NCBI RefSeq assembly: GCF_002104515.1
Contig: NZ_NBOE01000002.1
Span: 540,343-604,342 of the forward strand
From: Colwellia polaris
GTDB lineage: Bacteria > Pseudomonadota > Gammaproteobacteria > Enterobacterales > Alteromonadaceae
Direction of reading: 5' to 3'
Length of the DNA stretch: 64,000 nt
Of this stretch, positions 9,091-18,738 are shown piece by piece. The position numbers and the translations under genes are program-made. Numbering within the stretch: position 1 is the first letter of the stretch; the number at the start of each line of letters is the position of its first letter. The notes under the pieces are model-generated. The model searched no databases. It was not told where the DNA came from and was given only the letters and a program-made list of their open reading frames with translations.

Positions 9091-9879
9091 TTAGTCTTCT
9101 AATATCTTATAAAGGATTTTCTTCACGTTTTCAGGTTCGAAAGGTTTGTCGCACATAGCAGTAACACCTTCAGTGAGAATATTGGCAAGGTGAGTATCAT
9201 TACTTTCACTAGTCACCATTAAAATTGGAATGTGCGATTGGCCACTTTCACTGCGAATATATCGAGTTAATTCCTTTCCATTGACTTCAGGCATGTTGTA
9301 GTCGGTAACCACCAGATCATACATGTTTTCTTTTAATAGATTTATTGCCTCGCTACCATCAATCGCTTCGGTTATTTTTAACAGCCCTAAATTATTCAAT
9401 ACACGTTTAATATGGTTTCTAGCTAAACGGCTGTCGTCAACGAGTAAAACACGTATTTGGTGAACATCAAAATATTCTAGCTCTAATTCATCGGTTGATA
9501 ATAAATCAATCGTTGTACTAAGCGCTGTTGCGAGGTGATTAGAAGTAAATGGCTTGGGTAATAAGGCAATAACCCCAGATTGTTTAAACTCTTCTAAGTG
9601 TTCACGACGATGCTCACTAGTGACTAGCATAAAAGGTGTATCGGCTATTGCGGGGGTGTTACGAACCTTGTGTAGCAGTTCAATTGCATCACCATCATCA
9701 AAATACATAGCACTTGTAATTAAATCGCGAGGATGTAGTTTAGCGCTATCAAATGCCTCTGTAATATTTTTAGCTTCAGCAACTTGTGTAATACCTTGCT
9801 GTTTAAGCTCTTTAATGATGATTTTTCGCTGTAAATCGGAAGGTTCAACAACCAGTAAAGATAATTCGTTTGGATTCAT
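9091..9879 (-). CDS. Tandem-receiver response regulator, first receiver degenerate
   Basis: 262 residues consisting of two CheY-like receiver domains with no output domain. The C-terminal domain (residues 140-262) has the full set: acidic pair in VDDSR, phospho-acceptor D in VVTDYNMP, switch residue in VTSES and lysine in CDKPF. The N-terminal domain reads LVVEPSD where the acidic pair should be and ITSAMYFD at the acceptor position, so it probably cannot be phosphorylated, though its VTSE and PKPF motifs remain. No sensor kinase is nearby. It may act by protein contact, for example with motility or c-di-GMP proteins. Confidence 0.85.
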   Translation of the reverse strand: MNPNELSLLVVEPSDLQRKIIIKELKQQGITQVAEAKNITEAFDSAKLHPRDLITSAMYFDDGDAIELLHKVRNTPAIADTPFMLVTSEHRREHLEEFKQSGVIALLPKPFTSNHLATALSTTIDLLSTDELELEYFDVHQIRVLLVDDSRLARNHIKRVLNNLGLLKITEAIDGSEAINLLKENMYDLVVTDYNMPEVNGKELTRYIRSESGQSHIPILMVTSESNDTHLANILTEGVTAMCDKPFEPENVKKILYKILED

Positions 9880-9912
9880 AATATCACTTATAATTGTATT
9901 CTAAATTGCGTT

Positions 9913-10311
9913 TTAGCCGCCAATAAACTTTACTTTAAAACCATTTTTTTCTAGCACTGCTTTTATCTCTTCGCGTTTATCGCCTTGAACTTCTATAACT
10001 TCACCAACAACGCTACCACCGGTGCCGCAAGTTTTTTTAAGCTTTGTAGCAAGTGACTTTAGGGCCTTATTATCAAGTCCTAAACCGCTGATGGTAACAA
10101 CACCTTTACCTTTTCTGCCTTTCGTTTCTCTGCGTACTTTGGCAAAACCATCAGAAGGGGTTACGGCCACATTTTTACTCTGGCTTATTCTTCCTTCTGC
10201 GGTTGAATAGACTAGATTTTCATCGTGAGGTGTTTCTTGCTGAGTTGTATCTTTGCTACTTTTACCAAATGCACTGGCTAAGTCGCTAAGGCTATTAAAT
10301 GTTTTTGTCAT
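9913..10311 (-). CDS. yciH: YciH, SUI1/eIF1-like translation factor
   Basis: Bacterial member of the SUI1/eIF1 family, thought to affect start-site selection or stress-time translation. The C-terminal 80 residues are the SUI1 domain (RKGKGVVTISGLGL, then GTGGSVVGEVIEVQGD), ending in the usual VKFIGG. The N-terminal 50 residues are low complexity and polar. Length (132 aa) is slightly above E. coli YciH (108 aa). It is 33 bp upstream of the double-receiver gene on the same strand and could share its transcript. Confidence 0.92.
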   Translation of the reverse strand: MTKTFNSLSDLASAFGKSSKDTTQQETPHDENLVYSTAEGRISQSKNVAVTPSDGFAKVRRETKGRKGKGVVTISGLGLDNKALKSLATKLKKTCGTGGSVVGEVIEVQGDKREEIKAVLEKNGFKVKFIGG

Positions 10312-10444
10312 AGTTATTTCTATATTTTAGATAAAATAAAACCACTACTAGAGTGGCTTTATTATATACCTGTTTTGTTTCAATTACATAATTGTGTAAA
10401 ACAGCTGCTAGTTGAGCTAGCTATGTTTAGTATGACTAATTAAC

Positions 10445-11371
10445 TTAAAGTTTGCCTTCTAACTCAGGCAATGCGTCAAATAAGTCAGCTACTAAGCCGT
10501 AATCTGCTACTTGGAAGATTGGTGCTTCAGGATCTTTGTTAATAGCCACAATAACTTTAGAGTCTTTCATACCTGCTAAATGTTGAATAGCACCAGAAAT
10601 ACCCACAGCTATGTATAAGTCAGGGGCAACAATTTTACCTGTTTGGCCAACTTGCATATCGTTTGGAACAAAACCCGCATCAACTGCGGCACGAGAAGCA
10701 CCAATAGCAGCGCCTAACTTGTCAGCTATACCTTCAAGTAACTTGAAGTTTTCGCCATTTTGCATACCACGACCACCAGAAATAACGATGCTTGCTGCGC
10801 CTAAGTCAGGTCTTTCTGAAACAGAAAGTTCATCGTTTACGTGGCTTGAATTACCCGCATCGGTAGCTTTATCTAGTGCTACAATTTCAGCACTACCGTC
10901 TGTAGCAACAGCGTCGAAACCTGTTGAACGTACTGTAATGACTTTCTTGCTATCTAAGCTTTGTACAGTGGCAATTGCATTACCCGCATAAATTGGACGA
11001 ACAAAAGTGTCGCTACTTTCTACGGCTATAATGTCTGAAATTTGCGTAACATCTAATAATGCTGCAACACGTGGCATAAAGTTTTTGCCCGTAGTAAGTG
11101 CTGTTGCAATTACGTGGTCGTAATCAGCGGCAAGCTCAGTCACTAAAAGAGAAACATTTTCAGCTAGTTGGTGTTCGTATGCAGCATTGTCAGCAACTAA
11201 TACTTTAGATACACCATTTACTTTACTTGCAGCTTCTGCAACTGCTTGACAGTTACTACCTGCAACTAACATATGAATGTCACCACCAATAGCTTGGGCA
11301 GCAGCAACTGTTTTTAGTGTATCGGCTTTTAATTCGCTATTATCGTGTTCTGCGTATACTAAAATGCTCAT
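10445..11371 (-). CDS. etfA: Electron transfer flavoprotein, alpha subunit
   Basis: FAD-carrying subunit of the soluble flavoprotein that passes electrons from acyl-CoA and related dehydrogenases to ETF-quinone oxidoreductase. The C-terminal FAD domain is clear: [12 protein letters not shown], then [35 protein letters not shown] and [16 protein letters not shown]. Length is 308 residues, as usual. Its ATG overlaps the etfB stop by 4 bp, so the two are translationally coupled. Confidence 0.96.
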   Translation of the reverse strand: MSILVYAEHDNSELKADTLKTVAAAQAIGGDIHMLVAGSNCQAVAEAASKVNGVSKVLVADNAAYEHQLAENVSLLVTELAADYDHVIATALTTGKNFMPRVAALLDVTQISDIIAVESSDTFVRPIYAGNAIATVQSLDSKKVITVRSTGFDAVATDGSAEIVALDKATDAGNSSHVNDELSVSERPDLGAASIVISGGRGMQNGENFKLLEGIADKLGAAIGASRAAVDAGFVPNDMQVGQTGKIVAPDLYIAVGISGAIQHLAGMKDSKVIVAINKDPEAPIFQVADYGLVADLFDALPELEGKL

Positions 11372-12120
11372 GAGATCACCTTCGCTTCATTCTTTAATTT
11401 TTCTACTAACTCATCAATGCTTTCAACAACAATACCTGCTTTGCGCTCTGCAGGAGGTGTTACCTTAATTAAATTAGTACGTGCAGTTAAATCAATACCG
11501 AAATCAGCGGCTGATTTTACATTTAATGGTTTACGCTTTGCTTTCATAATATTAGGTAATGAAGCATAACGAGGCTCGTTTAAGCGCAGGTCTGTTGTTA
11601 CGATAGCAGGCAGTGTTAAGGCGATAGTTTGTAAACCACTATCAACTTCACGCGTTACATTTACTTTGTCGCCATCTATTTTAACAGCTGAAGCAAAGGT
11701 ACCTTGTGGCATACCTGTTAGCGCCGCTAACATTTGACCCGTTTGATTGTTGTCGCTATCAATTGCTTGTTTACCAAGAATAACCAATTGCGGTTGCTCT
11801 TCTTCAACTACTTTTTGTAAAAGTTTAGCAACGTTAATTGAGTCTAAGTTTTCTTCTGTATCAATTTGAATAGCACGGTCAGCACCTAATGCAAGAGCAG
11901 TTCTTAACTGTTCTTGGCATGATTTGTTGCCAATTGATACTGCAATAACTTCAGTTACTGTGCCCGCTTCTTTTAATCGAACGGCTTCTTCAACTGCAAT
12001 TTCACAGAAAGGGTTGATTGCCATTTTTACATTAGCAAGATCGACATTGGAATTGTCTGCTTTCACACGTACTTTTACGTTATAGTCAATAACGCGTTTG
12101 ATGGGTACTAATACTTTCAT
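11368..12120 (-). CDS. etfB: Electron transfer flavoprotein, beta subunit
   Basis: AMP-binding partner of EtfA (250 aa). Diagnostic stretches are [61 protein letters not shown] and the C-terminal [11 protein letters not shown]. It is the first gene of etfBA. The promoter region is shared with the divergent ETF-QO gene and contains two PsrA-type palindromes, which suggests coordinated control by fatty-acid availability. Confidence 0.96.
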   Translation of the reverse strand: MKVLVPIKRVIDYNVKVRVKADNSNVDLANVKMAINPFCEIAVEEAVRLKEAGTVTEVIAVSIGNKSCQEQLRTALALGADRAIQIDTEENLDSINVAKLLQKVVEEEQPQLVILGKQAIDSDNNQTGQMLAALTGMPQGTFASAVKIDGDKVNVTREVDSGLQTIALTLPAIVTTDLRLNEPRYASLPNIMKAKRKPLNVKSAADFGIDLTARTNLIKVTPPAERKAGIVVESIDELVEKLKNEAKVIS

Positions 12121-12324
12121 CGTTGCCTCTGATTATGCATGTTGCATGTAATGTTGGTTAAACTAAAGTTAATTCAACTTAACGCTGTAATTATGGGTTG
12201 AAAGACTACTTGTAGATAACGTTTACGTCAACGTCTTCTGTTGATATCGTTACTCAAATTGCACTTTAAATAAATATTATCAGTAAATAATGTAATACAG
12301 GATAGTATTTAACACGAAAATATC

Positions 12325-12387
12325 TATAATGTTTGATATTATCAAACAGGTGTTTGAAAATCAAACATGTGTTTGAATATTTCAAAC
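12325..12387. promoter_or_regulatory. Two PsrA-type operators in the etfBA/etfD gap
   Basis: TCAAACAGGTGTTTGA (12342-12357) and TCAAACATGTGTTTGA (12361-12376) both fit the PsrA motif GAAAC/CAAAC-N2-4-GTTTG/C. Outer half-sites extend the cluster (GTTTGATATTATCAAAC from 12331; GTTTGAATATTTCAAAC to 12387). A TATAAT at 12325-12330 directly precedes them, so binding should block transcription of the ETF-QO gene and perhaps etfBA. PsrA control of etf genes is known in gammaproteobacteria; here it is inferred from the motif. The rest of this 290-bp gap shows no gene. Confidence 0.65.
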
Positions 12388-12410
12388 AAAATTGAATGAG
12401 GGGAGAAATT

Positions 12411-14060
12411 ATGGAACGCGAATCAATGGAATTTGACGTTGTAATTGTTGGTGCCGGTCCTGCAGGCCTTTCAACTGCTTGTCAACTAATGAAGTTAGCA
12501 CAAGAAAAAGAACAAGAGCTTATGGTGTGCGTAGTTGAGAAGGGCTCAGAAGTTGGTGCTCATATTCTTTCAGGTGCTGTTTTTGAACCGCGCGCTTTAA
12601 CTGAGCTGTTTCCCGATTGGAAAGAAAAAGGTGCCCCTTTAAATACTGCCGTTACGGGCGATGATATTTATTTATTCAATGGCGAAGATAGCTCGGTTAA
12701 ATTACCTAACTTTAGTGTGCCTAAAACTATGCACAACGAAGGTAATTACATTGTTAGTATGGGTAATGTTTGTCGATGGTTAGCAGAGCAAGCAGAACAG
12801 CTAGGTGTTGAAATATTCCCAGGCTTTCCAGCGCAAGACGTAATTTATAATGAAGACGGCAGTGTTGGTGGTGTTATCACGGGGGATATGGGGCTAGATA
12901 AAGATGGTAAGCCTAAAGATTCGTTTATGCCAGGTATGGAACTAAAAGCAAAATATACTGTTTTTGCCGAAGGTTGTCGTGGGCATTTAGGTAAAGAATT
13001 AATTGCTAAGTTTGCTTTAGACGCTAATAAATCACCACAACATTATGGTTTAGGCTTTAAAGAAATTTGGGATATTGACCCTGAAAAACATCAAGAAGGT
13101 TTAGTCGTGCATTCTGCTGGTTGGCCGCTTGATAAAGACACTAATGGTGGCGGATATTTATATCACGCAGAGAACAACCAAGTATTTGTTGGCTTAATTG
13201 TTGACCTTAACTATAGCAACCCGCATTTAAGTCCGTTCGATGAGTTTCAGCGTTACAAGCATCATCCAAAAGTTGCTCAATACCTTGAAGGTGGTAAGCG
13301 CGTATCTTATGGTGCTAGGGCAATGGCCAAAGGTGGTTTTAACTCATTACCTAAGATGACAATGCCAGGTGGCGTTTTAGTGGGGTGTGATGCAGGTACA
13401 ATTAACTTCGCCAAAATTAAGGGTAATCATACCGCGATGAAATCAGGTATGTTAGCGGCAGAGACTATTTTTGAAGCGTTAGCATCGGGCGATGAAGGTG
13501 GTAAAGACCTTACTGGTTTTACAGATAAGTATCAAAATTCTTGGTTATACGAAGAACTTTACAATACTCGCAACTTTGGCCCTGCTATGCATAAGTTTGG
13601 TACCTTTTGGGGCGGCGCTTATAATACGGTAGATCAAAATTTCTTTGGTGGTAAATTACCCTTTAACTTTAAAGATGACAGCTTAGATCACGAGCAACTG
13701 AAGCTAGCAGCTGATGCACCAGTAATTAACTATCCTAAGCCTGATAATAAATTAAGTTTTGATAAATTAACCTCGGTATTTTTATCAAATACTAATCATG
13801 AAGAAGAGCAGCCTTGTCATTTAAAGTTAGCTGATAGTAGTATTCCGATTGATGTGAACTTAGTGAAATTTAATGAACCAGCACAACGTTATTGTCCGGC
13901 AGGGGTTTATGAGGTTGAAAGCACACCAGAAGGTGATAAATTTGTGATTAATTCACAAAACTGTGTGCACTGTAAAACCTGTGATATTAAAGACCCGAGT
14001 CAGAATATTACTTGGGTAACACCAGAAGGTACTGGTGGGCCGAATTACCCTAACATGTAA
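12411..14060 (+). CDS. etfD: ETF-ubiquinone oxidoreductase
   Basis: Membrane-associated flavoprotein that takes electrons from reduced ETF and reduces ubiquinone. The FAD Rossmann motif VIVGAGPAGLS lies at the N-terminus. The quinone-binding middle domain follows, and the C-terminus holds the 4Fe-4S ligands (CPAGVYE, then CVHCKTCDIKDP). I chose the ATG at 12411 because AGGGGAG lies seven bases upstream; an in-frame ATG at 12396 has no such site. Length 549 aa fits the family. It is divergent from etfBA, its functional partner, and ends at a strong terminator. Confidence 0.95.
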   Translation: MERESMEFDVVIVGAGPAGLSTACQLMKLAQEKEQELMVCVVEKGSEVGAHILSGAVFEPRALTELFPDWKEKGAPLNTAVTGDDIYLFNGEDSSVKLPNFSVPKTMHNEGNYIVSMGNVCRWLAEQAEQLGVEIFPGFPAQDVIYNEDGSVGGVITGDMGLDKDGKPKDSFMPGMELKAKYTVFAEGCRGHLGKELIAKFALDANKSPQHYGLGFKEIWDIDPEKHQEGLVVHSAGWPLDKDTNGGGYLYHAENNQVFVGLIVDLNYSNPHLSPFDEFQRYKHHPKVAQYLEGGKRVSYGARAMAKGGFNSLPKMTMPGGVLVGCDAGTINFAKIKGNHTAMKSGMLAAETIFEALASGDEGGKDLTGFTDKYQNSWLYEELYNTRNFGPAMHKFGTFWGGAYNTVDQNFFGGKLPFNFKDDSLDHEQLKLAADAPVINYPKPDNKLSFDKLTSVFLSNTNHEEEQPCHLKLADSSIPIDVNLVKFNEPAQRYCPAGVYEVESTPEGDKFVINSQNCVHCKTCDIKDPSQNITWVTPEGTGGPNYPNM

Positions 14061-14110
14061 TTTAGCTTGCTTGAGAATAATTGCTTAACTGCTGATTGTT
14101 CAACTGATAA

Positions 14111-14136
14111 AAAAAACCTGCATTTGCAGGTTTTTT
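14111..14136 (+). terminator. Rho-independent terminator of etfD
   Basis: AAAAAACCTGCA and TGCAGGTTTTTT form a perfect stem with a two-base loop, 50 bp after the stop codon. The A run on the other side makes it usable on both strands. Confidence 0.9.
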
Positions 14137-14241
14137 ATTTTGTTGCTTGAGAAATAAAACACTCAGCTTGAAGTAGCGTTTCGATAATCAATAGATAACC
14201 CGAGCGAGTATAATTTGAATAAGTCTCGACTTGAACTACAA

Positions 14242-15015
14242 CTAGTTGGTTTCAATTAAGTTGAACTCAGCCAAAGCAGGTATTTCTAATTGAAGTTTAT
14301 TTTCTATCTCATCTAACTTCATTAACGTTGAACAAATTATTTCGGCCTTATTTTCTAAAGCGTTAGCTTGTTTGCTAATATCTAACTTTATGTCATTTCC
14401 CATGGTTTCTATACGCTGGTCAAAGGTTTCAACGCGTTGTTCTGTACTTTGTTCTTCTTTATGGGTCATGGCTTCACCAACGGCGATTAAAATTGTGCCA
14501 ACAGAATCAGTCACAATGGCTTCTATTTCACTTTCGAATTCACCGGCAAAAATCTCATCAAAATCATCGAAATCTTGTGGTGCAATATAGTAGCTTTCGT
14601 CACTGTGGTTAAAGCGAGAGCGCAGTCGCCATTTCATTTCATCAAATTTTTCTTGGAACTGTTGATGCGAAGCGCTGTTTTCGCCGGTTAGGCTGCTAAT
14701 GACTTTGTTAACCGCTTTTAATCCTAATTCAACGCCTTCAATCGCTATTGATACAATTGCAGGGACTTGTGATCTTATTCCTTGTGTATATTCACTTAAT
14801 TGCACTTTTTGCTCACTGGTGAGCTGAATTTCACGACCTTTAACAAATAATTGGTGCGGGCCGTTTATTTGCACATAAGTTTGTCCTTGGTTAACTATGC
14901 GCAGATGTGCTGGGTCAATTATTACACCATAGTTAAAATTAATATCACATTGTTGTGCGCTTGCTGTGCTAATACATAAGCAAACTATTAAAAGGCTGCG
15001 AGCAATAAATGCCAT
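14242..15015 (-). CDS. DUF2884 (YggN-like) exported protein
   Basis: 257-residue protein with a clear Sec signal peptide (MAFIARSLLIVCLCISTASAQ, cleavage near 20). The mature part starts CDINFNYGVIIDP, as in YggN/DUF2884 proteins, and a conserved GREIQLTSEQ block follows. The second half is acidic and helical (DFDDFDEIFAGEFESEIEAI). The molecular function of the family is not known; it is presumed periplasmic. It lies 37 bp downstream of the FapA-type gene on the same strand, but a functional link is not evident. Confidence 0.75.
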   Translation of the reverse strand: MAFIARSLLIVCLCISTASAQQCDINFNYGVIIDPAHLRIVNQGQTYVQINGPHQLFVKGREIQLTSEQKVQLSEYTQGIRSQVPAIVSIAIEGVELGLKAVNKVISSLTGENSASHQQFQEKFDEMKWRLRSRFNHSDESYYIAPQDFDDFDEIFAGEFESEIEAIVTDSVGTILIAVGEAMTHKEEQSTEQRVETFDQRIETMGNDIKLDISKQANALENKAEIICSTLMKLDEIENKLQLEIPALAEFNLIETN

Positions 15016-15052
15016 TACAACACTCCATTTTTGTCGGGGTTTTAGGTAAGGT

Positions 15053-16738
15053 TTATATTGAAACTAATGGACTGATATGAACTTTTCTTTCTTTGTATTT
15101 AAAACGACTTGGACCATATTCACGAAGGCTTTTTTCTTGAAACTCTCCAATCGTTACTTGAACACCATGATAAACTCTTTCGTTAGCTTCAACAAATACG
15201 TTATTCATGTACTCTTGTAATATCTCATCAAGTGATTCTTTTTCAAAAACTAGCTCTGTTATCTTCTCTATATGGTACTTATAGTTAGCTGCTACTTTTG
15301 TTAACAACTCTGGCTTCGCTTTCTCTTTTGGTAAGCTTTTTAATTTAGTGGCGGCAACTCTTAACTCGTTAGATTGGTCAGTTTCAGTTTTAATGGCGTG
15401 ATCAATTTGTTTGATTCTTTGCAAATAATCATTCATTTTATCTGAGAAAGTAATAATGGTGAAACTACCTGCTGTGGCACCAATAATACCGGCACTTACA
15501 AACTCTCCTGCACTAGTATAACCAGCAATAAGCTTACCGTTGGCTCGATCTTTGTTTCCAACCCATAAACTTTTATCAACTCTGATGATATTGTGCATTA
15601 CTTGTTTTTCAACTCTTAATGAGTCACAAGCGATATCAGCGTATTGGCTGTATTTTGCGTAAACTTTACCACCTGCTTTGATATTAACGCTCATTCTTGC
15701 TTTTGACACATCGAGCACTTCAATATCTTGTTTTTTACCAATAATACCATTGCCAATCGTAATATCTCTTCCAGCATCTAGCGTAGCAGATTCAACAAAA
15801 CCGCCGATTGATATATCCCCGGTTGCTGTCACCTTCATGCCTTCACCGACATTACCGTCGATTATAACACTGCCTTCAAACTTCACATGGCCGGTACTAA
15901 TATCGACACTTTTAAGGCGATAAACACTGTCAACTTCCATACCATTTTCAATAATACGAGGAAGCCCAATTAGGGTGGAAATTAATATGCTGCTATTTTT
16001 CTCGCTTAAAACCGTACCTTCCCCAACACACATTTCAATGTCAGCACCTGGTGAGGGATGTAGTATTTCACCGGTAACGGTATATCCTAAAATGCCTTCA
16101 GTGTATGGAATTTTTTTCGCGAGAGGGTCTCCAACTTTTACACAAATTATATCACCTAAGTCACGCATATCTACGCTGCCGTCATCACGTTCTTTTGGTT
16201 GTAATATTCGATCTTGTGCGCTTTCAACTAAGTGTTTTATATAGGCGTTTTTGCCATCAATAGGAAGTTTACCATGTGCTATTTCACCTTTAACAACAGA
16301 GCCTGACTGCTCTTTAGTTGCTCGCTCAGCAAGTTTAACTAGCTGTTCTTTACTAAAACCTTTACAGACATTACTCGCCTGAGCTAAGTTTAAAATCTCT
16401 TTTGCACTAAAGTGTTTACCACCGAACGCCGTGGTAATTTCTGCAGTGGCTGACATTAAATCGCCGGCAACTTCAATTGCAAACGTTGCGTCGCGTCGCT
16501 CAAGTATTTGATACTTTATTTCTCGGCCTGTATGACCTTCTTTTAAGGGCTTTAAAACACTTTTAAGTTCAGCAATGGCATTCTTAACATTACCATTAAC
16601 AACATATAAATTACGGTAGGAGGAATTTTCAATTAATTCTTGAATATCAGCCACCGTTAGTACTGATTCTGTTTTGATTGGAGACAGCACTAGGTCTATA
16701 TTATCTTTATTGTTACTTACTAATCTCGCCTTTGTCAC
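15053..16738 (-). CDS. FapA/DUF342 family protein
   Basis: 561 residues of the DUF342 (FapA, 'flagellar assembly protein A') family. After a basic N-terminal domain comes the long beta-solenoid with alternating Gly/Asp-rich turns (VKFEGSVIIDGNVGEGMKV, GDISIGGFVESATLDAGRDI), then a coiled-coil stretch near 430-510 and a small C-terminal domain. The start is GTG at 16738. In some Vibrio species FapA affects polar flagellation, but no flagellar genes are near here, so the role is open. The 108-residue gene upstream on the same strand may be co-transcribed. Confidence 0.82.
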   Translation of the reverse strand: MTKARLVSNNKDNIDLVLSPIKTESVLTVADIQELIENSSYRNLYVVNGNVKNAIAELKSVLKPLKEGHTGREIKYQILERRDATFAIEVAGDLMSATAEITTAFGGKHFSAKEILNLAQASNVCKGFSKEQLVKLAERATKEQSGSVVKGEIAHGKLPIDGKNAYIKHLVESAQDRILQPKERDDGSVDMRDLGDIICVKVGDPLAKKIPYTEGILGYTVTGEILHPSPGADIEMCVGEGTVLSEKNSSILISTLIGLPRIIENGMEVDSVYRLKSVDISTGHVKFEGSVIIDGNVGEGMKVTATGDISIGGFVESATLDAGRDITIGNGIIGKKQDIEVLDVSKARMSVNIKAGGKVYAKYSQYADIACDSLRVEKQVMHNIIRVDKSLWVGNKDRANGKLIAGYTSAGEFVSAGIIGATAGSFTIITFSDKMNDYLQRIKQIDHAIKTETDQSNELRVAATKLKSLPKEKAKPELLTKVAANYKYHIEKITELVFEKESLDEILQEYMNNVFVEANERVYHGVQVTIGEFQEKSLREYGPSRFKYKERKVHISPLVSI

Positions 16739-16775
16739 ACGCCTAAAACTCCATTACTGCATAGTGTCATCGTTT

Positions 16776-17102
16776 CTATATGTAATTTTGCTGATGAACT
16801 TTTATAAAATTTATTGTGCCTACTTTTGAATAATCTAGTTTATATTCTTTGTTATCTAAGGCTTGAACAAATATTAACGTTTTTTCTTCGCCGAAGACTT
16901 CAGCCATACTAACATCTACTAGCTCTTGGTAAGCTTTTTTTGCTTCAGAGCGCTTAACGGGCATTACGCCATTATATAGTTCGATACTCGCATGACCTAC
17001 TATCACCACAGGGTGATTTCCATTAACAACAAGTAAATCAAACTTTCTATTTTTGTGAATAATGGTATTTCTACCACTAGTGATAAAGTTCTTTTCGTTC
17101 AA
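16776..17102 (-). CDS. Hypothetical protein upstream of the FapA-type gene
   Basis: I do not recognise this protein. The start chosen is TTG at 17102, because AAGGAG lies six bases upstream; an in-frame GTG at 17138 has no such site. It would be 108 residues, mixed alpha/beta, with KFDLLVVNGNHPVVIVGHASIELYNG near the middle and EEKTLIFVQALDNKEYKLDYSKVG near the end. There is no signal peptide or membrane segment. It precedes the FapA-type gene by 37 bp on the same strand, so the two probably form one transcript. Confidence 0.6.
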   Translation of the reverse strand: MNEKNFITSGRNTIIHKNRKFDLLVVNGNHPVVIVGHASIELYNGVMPVKRSEAKKAYQELVDVSMAEVFGEEKTLIFVQALDNKEYKLDYSKVGTINFIKVHQQNYI

Positions 17103-17300
17103 AGTATTCTCCTTTATGTTAAATCGGTTTCTACGCACTCTTTAACGGCTTAAGCACACTTTAAATTTATCTAATTGACGATGACCATTTATTGTTAATA
17201 ATAAACTTGAACTACCCATGTATCCTTATTACTAAATATATAAACAATTGAATTACTAAGCAATATAAAAACTTTATCTTTATCCGTTTCAGGTATTTGT

Positions 17301-18581
17301 TTAATTTACTCGGTTATAGTTTGGGCTTTCTTCACTGTTGATTAAAAGTCTTCGAATTAAATCTAAGCTTCTAGCAGCAACCAGTTGTTGAAAGTACTTT
17401 CTAGCTACAGGAATGCAGTAATACTTTGCCTGTAAAGTGTGCTTCCCACCCCAAGCTATCCAAACTGAACCTACGGGCTTTTCTGCTGTTCCGCCATCAG
17501 GCCCTGCTATACCAGAAACAGCAATAACGAAATCAGCACTTGATTGTTCTAATGCGCCTTCAGCCATAGCTAACACCGTTTGTTTACTTACTGCGCCATA
17601 ATTTACTAACGTTTGGTTAGGCACATTAAGCAGCTTTGTTTTCATGCTATTTGAGTAAGTAATAAAACCCGCTTCAAACACGGCAGAGGAACCTGGTATT
17701 GCGGTAATTTGACTGGCAATTAACCCACCTGTGCAAGACTCAGCCACCGTGATTTTTTGTTTTGTTTGAGCTAGCAGAGGTACGACATATTCTGCGATAG
17801 TGGTGTTGTTATTTTTTCCTAAACCTAAAACATGATCACCCATCAACAAGCTCAGTTTACTTTGCCACTCAGCTAGAATTGTTTGCTCTTGTGTACCTTG
17901 AACACTTAATTTAACTTCTAAAAGTGGCATTGCTGCTCTAAAGCCAATAGCTATTTCTTTTGGCCAATTGGGCATTTTGTCATTTATAAGAGCTTGTAAC
18001 GTAGATTCACCTAATCCAAAAGTCTGCATACGAGACATATTAAACGTAGTCGAATCAGGAAATAATGTTTTTAAAGTAGGGATTATCTCATCTTTTAACA
18101 TATGAGTTAATTCGCTTGGTACGCCAGGAGTACATAAAATAAGGCATTGATTTAAAACCATGCTAAACCCTACAGCACTACCTGTTTCATTGGCAATAAT
18201 ATCGCATCCCAAAGGTAGATAAGCTTGTTTTAAGTTTGGCTTGTTCAGCGTGGTTTGTCTTCGCTGTGCCCAGTTTTTTAAATGGAGGTGTGCCTTTGAA
18301 TTTAATTCAAGCTCAACGTTACATGCTAGTGCTAAAGCTTGTGAAGTGAGGTCGTCTACCGTTGGGCCAAGGCCGCCGTTAATAATAAGAATGTCGCCAG
18401 ATTGACTTAGTTTAGTGATTTCTGCTTGTAAAAGCGCTAAGTCATCAGCAATAGTCACTTTTTTTCTAATTGTTAAGCCAATATCGTTAAGCTGTTCAGC
18501 AAACATGAGTGAGTTAGTGTCGATAACATCACCATTCATTAATTCGTCACCCGTTAACAATAAATTCACTTGCTTAGCCAT
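17301..18581 (-). CDS. cinA: CinA-type nicotinamide-nucleotide amidase
   Basis: Two-domain CinA. The N-terminal MoCF-like domain (LLLTGDELMNGDVIDTNS, NGGLGPTVDDLTSQALA, LCTPGVPSEL) is followed by a C-terminal NMN deamidase domain (VAESCTGGLIASQIT, YSNSMKTKLLNV, VSGIAGPDGGTAEKPVGSVWIAW). It recycles NMN to NaMN in NAD metabolism and may act on damaged nucleotides. I chose the ATG at 18581 (MAKQVNLLL), preceded by GGAG at four bases, over an upstream ATG at 18608 that has none. Length 426 aa fits the two-domain form. Confidence 0.92.
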   Translation of the reverse strand: MAKQVNLLLTGDELMNGDVIDTNSLMFAEQLNDIGLTIRKKVTIADDLALLQAEITKLSQSGDILIINGGLGPTVDDLTSQALALACNVELELNSKAHLHLKNWAQRRQTTLNKPNLKQAYLPLGCDIIANETGSAVGFSMVLNQCLILCTPGVPSELTHMLKDEIIPTLKTLFPDSTTFNMSRMQTFGLGESTLQALINDKMPNWPKEIAIGFRAAMPLLEVKLSVQGTQEQTILAEWQSKLSLLMGDHVLGLGKNNNTTIAEYVVPLLAQTKQKITVAESCTGGLIASQITAIPGSSAVFEAGFITYSNSMKTKLLNVPNQTLVNYGAVSKQTVLAMAEGALEQSSADFVIAVSGIAGPDGGTAEKPVGSVWIAWGGKHTLQAKYYCIPVARKYFQQLVAARSLDLIRRLLINSEESPNYNRVN

Positions 18582-18738
18582 ACTGCTCCAAAATTCAATT
18601 ATACTCATGCTTTATGTTAACGAAAAAATAGCTGAATTGCGCAGTAATTTTTATTTATTAACTTGTCTGTTTTTTACACCGACAACAATATGCATTATGA
18701 TTATTAGATTCATTAAAACTCACAAGTTAGGTATACAA

